NCBI GenBank assembly: GCA_964473155.1
Contig: CAYYNT010000010.1
Coordinates: forward strand, 29,864 to 93,863
DNA length: 64,000 bases
Reading direction: 5' to 3'
Source: JAJFUG01 sp964473155
Lineage (GTDB): Bacteria > Gemmatimonadota > Glassbacteria > GWA2-58-10
The position numbers and the translations under genes are program-made. Below, in pieces: positions 1 through 6,450 of this stretch; within the stretch, counting starts at the first letter, position 1, and each line of letters starts with the position of its first letter. The notes below the pieces were generated by a model that saw nothing but the letters and a program-made list of their open reading frames with translations, made no database searches and had not been told where the DNA came from.

Positions 1-271
1 GCCATGTCAAGCCTTACGGTTCGATTCAGGCATGTCTCTCAGGACAGTCCCCCACTAAAAAACAGACCCGGCAGATGGGTAGTAAATTTAGTTTCCAGCG
101 GCGTGATTTTCAATTAAATTTGTACTTCTTTCACCGCAGGAGGTTGCCCCGGCATTAAAGACTATCGACAGCCGAAAAGCCAGCCTTCTACCGAACGCTT
201 ACAGACCAGCCACGCCCTGGCGGCGGAACTGAACGAAAAACACGGTTGCTATCACTGACAGGAATCGATTA
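1..271. other. non-coding leader before argS
   Basis: No coding region, RNA gene or clear terminator is recognisable. The stretch around 80-135 is AT-rich and could hold the argS promoter, but no convincing -35/-10 pair was found. Confidence 0.4.
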
Positions 272-1945
272 ATGGAGAAAACGCTTCGCGATGCAGTGTC
301 ACGTGGCCTGGCTGTCATGCAGGTCCAGGACCCTCCGCAGTATGTGGTCGAGAAACCGAAAGACCCGCGCCATGGCGACCTGGCGGTCAACGTGGCTTTC
401 CTTCTTGCCTCACGCCTCAAGAAAGCCCCAGCGCTGATAGCGCGCGAACTGGTGGCGGCCATGGGACTGGAAAACCCCTATATAACCTCCATCGAGGTGG
501 CCCCCAACGGCTTTATCAATTTCCGGATAAGCCCGCGCTGGTACGCCGATCAGCTCGCCACGATCCAGGCGGGAGGCAGGCGGTATGGCCAGGGAAACAT
601 TCTGGCCGGACGGAAAATCATGGTCGAGTTTGTCAGCTCCAACCCCACCGGGCCGCTGACTATCGGACACGGACGGCAGGCCATACTGGGCGACTGTATC
701 TGCTCGCTGCTGGCGGCCCAGGGCGCGGATGTCTGCCGGGAATACTACTACAACGACGCGGGCAACCAGATGAACATCCTGGGCCGCAGCCTGCGCGCCC
801 GTTACATCCAGCGCTTCCGCCCGGATTTCCCCTTCCCTGAAAACGGTTACCAGGGCGACTATATGCTGGAGATAGCCGAGGTTTTCAAGCGTGAGCATGG
901 CGACAGCCTTCTTCCGCCCGAGGGCGACGTCTCCGATCCTGATCCGGCCACTCTCAAGGTGTTCCGCGAGTTCGCCGCGGAGTTCATCCGTCGGATAATC
1001 GACGCCGACTTGCGCCAGTTCCGGGTGGCTTTCGATGTCTGGTCCCTGGAGAGCCGTCTCTACACCGAGGGCAAGATCGACAGCCTGCTCAAACTGCTGC
1101 GCGAGAAAGGCCTGAGCTACGAGAATGACGGGGCTGTCTGGCTGGCCGCCAGCCGTTTCGGCGACAGCGAGGACCGCGTGATCGTAAAGAGCACCGGCGA
1201 ACCGACCTACTATCTGCCCGACCTGGCCTACCACATGGTCAAGCACGAGCGCGGATTCGACGAGGTGATAAATATCCACGGGGCCGACCATCACGGCTAC
1301 GCTCCGCGGATGTTAGCCGGGATGCGCGCCCTGGGTTACCCGGAAAACTGGCTTCGCTACGTGATCCACCAGATGGTGAGTTTCAAGGAGGGTGACGAGG
1401 TGGTCAAGATGTCCACCCGCGCCGGGCGCTTTGTCACCCTGAGCGACCTGTGCCGCGAGGTGGGCGTGGACGTGGCCCGCTATTTCTTTGTCATGCGCAA
1501 GGCCGACAGCCACCTGGTGTTCGACCTGGACCTGGCCCGCAAGCAGAGCAACGAGAACCCGGTCTACTACTGCCAGTACGTGCACGCCCGTATCTGCTCC
1601 CTTACACCCACGGCGGTCGAGGCCGGGGTGTGGGACGGTGAACGGGAGTTCTGGAAAACGTACCGTCCGGAGCGCCTGGATCAGCCCGAGGAACTGGAGC
1701 TGATCGCGCACCTGCTGGATTTCCCGCGCCTGACCGCCATGGCGGCGCTGGCTCTGGAGCCGCACCATATACCGTTCTATCTGGAGGAGTTGGCCCGCCG
1801 CTTCCACGGCTGGTACCAGCGTCACCGTATTGTCGGCGAGGACAAGGCCCTCTCGCGTGACCGCCTCTACCTGGCCGACTGCGTGCGCACTGTGATGGCC
1901 GCCGGGCTGAACCTTCTGGGCATAACCGCGCCGGAGAAAATGTGA
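272..1945 (+). CDS. argS: arginyl-tRNA synthetase
   Basis: Class I aminoacyl-tRNA synthetase that charges tRNA-Arg in the cytoplasm. The 557 residues match the usual ArgS length. The N-terminal additional domain is followed by the segment SSNPTGPLTIGHGR near residue 125-138, whose IGHG is the ArgS form of the HIGH signature. KMSTRAG near residue 379 corresponds to the KMSKS loop, and the C-terminal DALR-type anticodon domain ends in a typical LNLLGI segment. The ATG at 272 gives the conserved N-terminus; the upstream 'caggaa' is a modest ribosome-binding site. The stop codon lies 15 bases before the start of the kinase gene that follows, so the two are probably co-transcribed. Confidence 0.97.
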   Translation: MEKTLRDAVSRGLAVMQVQDPPQYVVEKPKDPRHGDLAVNVAFLLASRLKKAPALIARELVAAMGLENPYITSIEVAPNGFINFRISPRWYADQLATIQAGGRRYGQGNILAGRKIMVEFVSSNPTGPLTIGHGRQAILGDCICSLLAAQGADVCREYYYNDAGNQMNILGRSLRARYIQRFRPDFPFPENGYQGDYMLEIAEVFKREHGDSLLPPEGDVSDPDPATLKVFREFAAEFIRRIIDADLRQFRVAFDVWSLESRLYTEGKIDSLLKLLREKGLSYENDGAVWLAASRFGDSEDRVIVKSTGEPTYYLPDLAYHMVKHERGFDEVINIHGADHHGYAPRMLAGMRALGYPENWLRYVIHQMVSFKEGDEVVKMSTRAGRFVTLSDLCREVGVDVARYFFVMRKADSHLVFDLDLARKQSNENPVYYCQYVHARICSLTPTAVEAGVWDGEREFWKTYRPERLDQPEELELIAHLLDFPRLTAMAALALEPHHIPFYLEELARRFHGWYQRHRIVGEDKALSRDRLYLADCVRTVMAAGLNLLGITAPEKM

Positions 1946-1959
1946 AAGGAGACACCGGG

Positions 1960-2883
1960 ATGAGCAAAGGCAACCCTGAACCGATTGTCGCCGTGGGCAC
2001 GATCGGAATCGACACGATAGAGACCCCCACGGACCGGGCCGAGGGAGTGCTGGGCGGCAGCGGGACATATTTTTCCCTGGCCGCCTCCATGTTCGCCCCG
2101 GTGAGCCTGGTGGCGGTGGCGGGCGAGGACATGAGCCAGGATCAGTGGAGCCAGCTCAAGCGCCCGAACGTGGACCTTGAAGGCGTGGAAATAGTGCCGG
2201 GAGGAAAGACTTTCAGTTGGGGCGGGCGCTACCACAAGGATGTCAACCGCCGCGACACCCTGTTCACCAACCTGGGCGTACTCGAACGGTTCAACCCTGT
2301 TGTCCCGGAAAGCCGCCGCGCCTGCCGCACCGTGTTCCTGGCCAACATCGACCCCGGCTCGCAGCTCAAGGTGCTCGACCAGATGCCGAATGCCGGTTTC
2401 GTGGTCACGGACACCATGAATTTCTGGATCAGCGGCGACCTGGAGCGCCTGAAACAGGTGCTGCGCCGCACAGATTGCCTGATCCTCAACGATGACGAGG
2501 CCCGCCAGCTTACCGGCTGCCTCAACCTGACCGAGGCCCTGGACAGCGTACAGGCCATGGGGCCAAAAATGGTGGTGCTGAAAAAGGGCGAGCACGGAGC
2601 GGTGTTGGCCGTAGGGCGCGAGCTGTTTGCCCTGCCGGGCTATCCACTGCGCAGCGTGCTCGACCCGACAGGCGCGGGCGATACATTCGCCGGCGGGTTC
2701 GTGGGCTACATCCAGCGCCGGAGTGACCGCTCGCGCGAAACCCTGCGCGCTGCCGTGGTCTACGGTTCGGCCGTGGCCTCGTTCTGCTGCGAGGATTTCT
2801 CGGTGCGCCGTCTGGCCCGCCTGAACATGGATGAGCTGGAGGCCCGCGTGCAGGAGTTCCGTGAGCTGGTGAACTTCCAGTAA
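1960..2883 (+). CDS. PfkB-family carbohydrate kinase
   Basis: Predicted cytoplasmic ATP-dependent sugar or nucleoside kinase of the ribokinase/PfkB fold, 307 residues. It has an N-terminal GG-containing signature (LGGSGTYFSLAAS), and DPTGAGDTFAGGF near residue 230-245 carries the anion hole and catalytic Asp of PfkB signature 2. The ATG at 1960 is preferred over an in-frame GTG at 1942 because AAAGGA sits 9 bases upstream. The substrate cannot be told from sequence; adenosine-kinase-like, fructose or ribose types are all possible. It follows argS closely and probably shares its transcript. Confidence 0.88.
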   Translation: MSKGNPEPIVAVGTIGIDTIETPTDRAEGVLGGSGTYFSLAASMFAPVSLVAVAGEDMSQDQWSQLKRPNVDLEGVEIVPGGKTFSWGGRYHKDVNRRDTLFTNLGVLERFNPVVPESRRACRTVFLANIDPGSQLKVLDQMPNAGFVVTDTMNFWISGDLERLKQVLRRTDCLILNDDEARQLTGCLNLTEALDSVQAMGPKMVVLKKGEHGAVLAVGRELFALPGYPLRSVLDPTGAGDTFAGGFVGYIQRRSDRSRETLRAAVVYGSAVASFCCEDFSVRRLARLNMDELEARVQEFRELVNFQ

Positions 2884-2953
2884 GACTGAACCGGCCTGAA
2901 CATATCTGGAACAGCGAGTGATTGACGCAAAAGTAATATCGTGAAAGAAATAC

Positions 2954-2990
2954 AAATCCCCCTCAGTCCCCCTTTTTCAAAGGGGGAGGT
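2954..2990. repeat. intergenic C-rich/G-rich hairpin repeat
   Basis: The intergenic element begins AAATCCCCCTCAGTCCCCC and folds as CCCCC-TTTTTCAAA-GGGGG. It lies between the kinase stop and purM. From memory, near-identical elements (two C5 blocks, then TTTTTCAAAGGGGG) occur between genes in many unrelated bacteria. It may also weaken read-through into purM. It is a single copy in this window. Confidence 0.6.
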
Positions 2991-3043
2991 AAAGCAATAC
3001 CTGTGGGTTTTCTTTATCCGAAGTTTTCTTAAAGGAACAATGT

Positions 3044-4090
3044 ATGAGCGATAAGCCCAGACAGAGCAGCTACGCGCAGGCGGGCGTGGATATCGATGCC
3101 GCTTCGCGGGCGGTGGGCGCTTTCAAATCGAAGGTGGCCGAAACTTTCACCCCCGGCGTGCTGAGCACGGTGGGCAATTTCGGCGGGATGTTCTCGCTGG
3201 CCGGGATCGAGGCCAGGGAACCGGTGCTTATATCCAGCACGGACGGCGTGGGAACCAAGCTGATCGTGGCGCAGAAAGCCCGCCGTCACGACACGGTGGG
3301 CGAATGCCTGGTCAACCACTGCGTCAACGACATCATGGTGCAGGGCGCGCGGCCGCTGTTTTTCATGGACTACATTTCCGTGGGGAAGCTCCGCCCGGAG
3401 CATATCGCGTCTGTCATGGACGGGTTTGTCCGCGGCTGCAAGCTCAACGGCATAGCCCTTCTGGGCGGCGAAACCGCCGAGATGCCCGACCTTTACGGCC
3501 CGGAGGACTACGACCTGGCCGGGTTTATCGTGGGCGTGGCCGACCGCTCGAAGCTGATCACCGGCGAGCGGGTGAAAGAGGGCCACGCACTGGTGGGCCT
3601 GCCCTCCAGCGGCCTTCATACCAATGGCTACTCTCTGGCGCGGCGGATACTGTTCGACCAGAGCGGCCATTCGGTGAACGATCCGCTGCCCGAGGGCGGA
3701 GGGGCCAATATCGGCGAGGCGCTTCTTGCCGTGCACCGCAGCTACCGCCGTCAGATGGAGGCGCTTTTCGCGCTCGGCCTGGTGGACGCGGCAGCGCATA
3801 TCACCGGCGGCGGCCTGACCGACAACCTTCCGCGCGTGTTCCCCTCCAGCCTGGATGCCGAGATAAAGCTCGGCTCGTGGCCCACACCCCGTCTGTTCTC
3901 CTACCTGCAGGAAGCGGGCAGGGTGGACCCGGATGAAATGCTGCGGGTGTTCAATATGGGTGTCGGCATGGTGCTGCTGGTCCCGCAGGCCCGTCTGGAT
4001 GAGGCGCTCAAGACCCTGGCCGGTCTGGATGAGCGTGCTTTCGTAATCGGAAAGATGACTGCCGGGTCCGGAGTGGTCCGGTACGTCTGA
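3044..4090 (+). CDS. purM: phosphoribosylformylglycinamidine cyclo-ligase (AIR synthetase)
   Basis: Catalyses ATP-dependent ring closure of FGAM to aminoimidazole ribonucleotide in purine synthesis. The 348-residue length is normal. Signatures include the N-terminal YAQAGVDIDA, STDGVGTKL (phosphate/ATP site), DYISVGKL and GGETAEMPDLY, followed by the C-terminal AIRS_C domain with GGGLTDNLPRV. A ribosome-binding AAGGA precedes the ATG at 3044. It stands about 160 bases after the kinase gene, past a hairpin repeat, so it may have its own promoter. No other pur gene is in the window. Confidence 0.97.
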   Translation: MSDKPRQSSYAQAGVDIDAASRAVGAFKSKVAETFTPGVLSTVGNFGGMFSLAGIEAREPVLISSTDGVGTKLIVAQKARRHDTVGECLVNHCVNDIMVQGARPLFFMDYISVGKLRPEHIASVMDGFVRGCKLNGIALLGGETAEMPDLYGPEDYDLAGFIVGVADRSKLITGERVKEGHALVGLPSSGLHTNGYSLARRILFDQSGHSVNDPLPEGGGANIGEALLAVHRSYRRQMEALFALGLVDAAAHITGGGLTDNLPRVFPSSLDAEIKLGSWPTPRLFSYLQEAGRVDPDEMLRVFNMGVGMVLLVPQARLDEALKTLAGLDERAFVIGKMTAGSGVVRYV

Positions 4091-4123
4091 GCGTGGTAAA
4101 AGATCAACATGGAGGATGATTTT

Positions 4124-4876
4124 ATGAGAAAAACTTCTTTCAGTATGATTGCAGCCGTTTTTCTGCTATGTGTCTCGGGCCTTCAGGCCCAGACCGGTAA
4201 AAATACCTGGCTGGGCGGCCTGATAACCGGCGGCAGCCTTGCCGGCTCCAGCGCCAACACTCTGGGCGGGTTGGGGCATTTCTCGGCCGGTCTGAGCGGC
4301 TCGGTCAGCACCGACCCGTACGACAATTACAGCCTCAGCAGCGGGAGCGTCTCTGGCGTGTTAGCCCTGGGCATCCTCGAGGGTTCAAGACTTGGCCCGG
4401 CGGTGCACGGAATTCTCTCGGTTGACGCTTTCCTGCGGGTGGGCAAGCTGACAGTGAACGGCCTTGGCAGCGACGGCGCGGCGTTCTGGGGCCTGGGCGG
4501 CCGGGTGGGAATCCTGCGCAATTCGATCCTCACCCCGGCGGTCTCGGTCAGTTTCGCGCACCACGAGACCGGCGAGATAGGACTGGGCGGAAGGATATTC
4601 GGCGCTGCGAACCCGGTGGAGACCGACCTGTCGGTCAACTCGTTCCGGGTGGACGTTAGCAAGAACCTGTTCGTGTTCACTCCCTACGGCGGTTTCGGGG
4701 CGAACCGGGTGAGCGAGGAGCGCGGGGCGGGCTCCGTGGTGGCCAAGCTCGAGAAGACCGAAAGCGTGGCCTACGGCGGCCTGGAATGGAACATCCTGGT
4801 GCTGCGCCTGGGCCTGGAGGTGATGCGCACCGCAGGCGAGACTATCGGCATGGCGAATGTGCGGGTGACGTTCTGA
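4124..4876 (+). CDS. secreted outer-membrane barrel-like protein
   Basis: A 250-residue exported protein of unknown function. The signal peptide starts MRKTSFSMIAAVFLL and ends at LQAQ. The rest is rich in Gly, Ser and alternating hydrophobic residues and ends in a short strand finishing with Phe (MANVRVTF). That pattern is typical of outer-membrane beta-barrels. The start at 4124 is chosen over an in-frame ATG at 4109 because GGAGGATGA lies just upstream of it. It sits 33 bases after purM and is followed by a strong terminator. No named family is recognised. Confidence 0.65.
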   Translation: MRKTSFSMIAAVFLLCVSGLQAQTGKNTWLGGLITGGSLAGSSANTLGGLGHFSAGLSGSVSTDPYDNYSLSSGSVSGVLALGILEGSRLGPAVHGILSVDAFLRVGKLTVNGLGSDGAAFWGLGGRVGILRNSILTPAVSVSFAHHETGEIGLGGRIFGAANPVETDLSVNSFRVDVSKNLFVFTPYGGFGANRVSEERGAGSVVAKLEKTESVAYGGLEWNILVLRLGLEVMRTAGETIGMANVRVTF

Positions 4877-4893
4877 GAGTTACAGGTCAAAAC

Positions 4894-4945
4894 AACTATC
4901 CCCCCGCTGCATCTTGCTTTTTCTGGAGCGGGGGGATAGTTTTAA
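4894..4945 (+). terminator. rho-independent terminator after barrel gene
   Basis: A perfect 15-bp stem (AACTATCCCCCCGCT at 4894-4908 paired with 4927-4941) encloses an 18-base loop and is followed by TTTTAAT. It closes the purM/barrel transcription unit and marks the left edge of an AT-rich insert. Confidence 0.85.
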
Positions 4946-5024
4946 TCAACAGTCGTCAATGTTGTACAAATTAGACCATTCGCAGCTAATACAAGCTGCC
5001 TTAAATATTCTGATGGAGGTTTGC

Positions 5025-5282
5025 ATGACCACTCTACCAGCATCCCAAACGCGCATTCCGACCCGTTTGTTCAATGATGTGGCTTTCCGTAACTCACGGG
5101 TGGTTATAGAAAGACGGGACGGGGAAAAAGTCGTTCTGATTTCGCAGAAGGAGCTTGAGCTTCTGGAAATCCTGATCGACAGGATGGACAACGCCCTGGC
5201 AGATCAGTCCCTGAAAGAGATGGCGGACTCCGGCGCTGAGCCTATCCCGCTGGAACGGGTCAAGGCTGAATTGGGCTTATGA
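5025..5282 (+). CDS. type II antitoxin, Phd/YefM-like
   Basis: An 85-residue protein whose start at 5025 is set by GGAGG nine bases upstream. The N-terminal half (PTRLFNDVAFRNSRVVIERRDGEKVVLIS) resembles the DNA-binding beta-sheet of Phd/YefM-like antitoxins. The C-terminal half is helical and acidic, as expected for the toxin-wrapping tail. Its stop overlaps the next start in an ATGA, the usual arrangement for translational coupling with a RelE-type toxin. It probably represses its own promoter. Fold assignment is by pattern and context. Confidence 0.75.
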   Translation: MTTLPASQTRIPTRLFNDVAFRNSRVVIERRDGEKVVLISQKELELLEILIDRMDNALADQSLKEMADSGAEPIPLERVKAELGL

Positions 5283-5554
5283 GCTACAGCGTAAGGTTAA
5301 CGCCAACTGCGGAGAAAAGCCTGAAGGAAATCCCCGTTAAGATCGCCGGTCAGATAGTCCGGAAGCTTGAGCAACTCGGGGATGCTCCACGACCACGGGG
5401 ATGCGAAAAGATACGCGGCGACAAGGAGCGCTTCCGAATCCATTCCGGTAATTACAGAATTATTTATGAGGTCCGGGATGACATTTTGCTCGTGCTTGTT
5501 ATCCGTATCGACCACCGGCAGGGCGTTTATAAGCTGCATCGGAGAACTCTGTAG
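5279..5554 (+). CDS. type II toxin, RelE/ParE superfamily
   Basis: A 91-residue basic protein beginning MSYSVRLTPTAEKSLKEIP, with the RelE-type pattern 'F/Y-R-I-R-x-G-x-Y-R-I-I-Y' seen as ERFRIHSGNYRIIYEV near residue 50-65 and a C-terminal VIRIDHRQGVYK. Members of this fold cleave ribosome-bound mRNA; ParE relatives instead poison gyrase. The RxxR-Y pattern and length favour the RelE side. It overlaps its antitoxin by four bases and converges on coaE with only 20 bases between stops. Confidence 0.85.
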   Translation: MSYSVRLTPTAEKSLKEIPVKIAGQIVRKLEQLGDAPRPRGCEKIRGDKERFRIHSGNYRIIYEVRDDILLVLVIRIDHRQGVYKLHRRTL

Positions 5555-5574
5555 CTCAACTCAATTATAAATCT

Positions 5575-5838
5575 TTATCTTAAATTATATTTTTCTCTGG
5601 CCTCGCTATTAATTCTTTCCAAATATTTTTTAAAGTCCTCAAAATTGTAATCTCCTTGATTACAAAAATCATTTAATTTCCAATTACAGCCTTCGGAATC
5701 TGGAACAGGAAGATGAGTGATTCCTACTGTTGGATAATGATCACCATCATTGAACGCTGATTTCATTTTATTTTCCAATTTACTATTTATCAAATCGCAA
5801 AGCTCGCTGAGTGAAACAAGCTGTTTTTCTGTTCTCAT
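5575..5838 (-). CDS. possible separate small protein in frame with coaE
   Basis: An internal ATG at 5838 sits five bases after a perfect GGAGG (5844-5848) and would give an 87-residue protein in the same frame as coaE. It starts MRTEKQLVSLSELCDLINSK and contains GCNWKLNDFC and a C-terminal EAREKYNLR. From memory these resemble short stand-alone hypothetical proteins with a GCNW motif and a final ARxKYN-type helix, not any CoaE domain. It may be made alone, as part of the fusion, or both. Function unknown. Confidence 0.5.
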   Translation of the reverse strand: MRTEKQLVSLSELCDLINSKLENKMKSAFNDGDHYPTVGITHLPVPDSEGCNWKLNDFCNQGDYNFEDFKKYLERINSEAREKYNLR

Positions 5839-6450
5839 TTTATCCTCCATTTTATCGATGGTTAGAATAGCTTCTTTTCTTAATCTGTACAATCCTCCAT
5901 TATTCTCAATTACATAGTCCGCCCGCTGGCGCAGTTCTTCAGGTGGAAGCTGCGCCGCGCAGACCCGCTCGAACGTAGCGGCGTCCATTTTGCCTTTCTC
6001 CAGCACGCGCTCGCGGCGCACCTCCAACGGGGCATCCACCAGCACCACGCCGTCAAGTTTTTTCTCCAGCCCGAACTCGAAAATCAGCGCCGCATCCACC
6101 ACCGCCACGTCCACCCCGGCGCTTACGGCCTCGGCAAGCAGTTCATCCACCCGGCGCAAAATTTCCGGGTGCACTATCGAGTTGAGCGCGGCCAGGGCCT
6201 CCGGGTCGTTAAAGGCGATCCGCGCCATGCGTCCCCGGTCCAGGCCGCCGTCCTCCCGCAGCATTCGCGGCCCGAAGCGCTCCACCAATGCCGCCAGGGC
6301 TGGTGTGCCCGGAGCCACGGCCTCGGCTCCCAGGCGGTCGGCATCGATCACGAACGCGCCGCGCTCATCGCGCCAGATACGCGCCACAGTGCTCTTGCCC
6401 GCCCCGGCGTTGCCGGTCAGCCCCACTTTCAGCATCCTTGCGGCTGTCAT
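5575..6450 (-). CDS. coaE: dephospho-CoA kinase with foreign C-terminal extension
   Basis: Phosphorylates dephospho-CoA in the last step of CoA synthesis. Residues 1 to about 200 are a complete CoaE: P-loop GLTGNAGAGKST (residues 10-21), DADRLG, the VDAALIFEFGL lid segment and the RADYVIENNG ending. The remaining 90 or so residues are not part of CoaE and are encoded by AT-rich DNA that also has its own ribosome-binding site and ATG (see 5575-5838). The base composition changes near 5920, inside the conserved RADYVIENN motif, which points to recombination inside the gene. The start overlaps the polA stop as ATGA, so polA and coaE form an operon. Confidence 0.92.
   Translation of the reverse strand: MTAARMLKVGLTGNAGAGKSTVARIWRDERGAFVIDADRLGAEAVAPGTPALAALVERFGPRMLREDGGLDRGRMARIAFNDPEALAALNSIVHPEILRRVDELLAEAVSAGVDVAVVDAALIFEFGLEKKLDGVVLVDAPLEVRRERVLEKGKMDAATFERVCAAQLPPEELRQRADYVIENNGGLYRLRKEAILTIDKMEDKMRTEKQLVSLSELCDLINSKLENKMKSAFNDGDHYPTVGITHLPVPDSEGCNWKLNDFCNQGDYNFEDFKKYLERINSEAREKYNLR

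Noticed and set aside
410..1294. 294-codon minus-strand frame inside argS
   Set aside because: Shadow of argS with no motif or ribosome-binding site.
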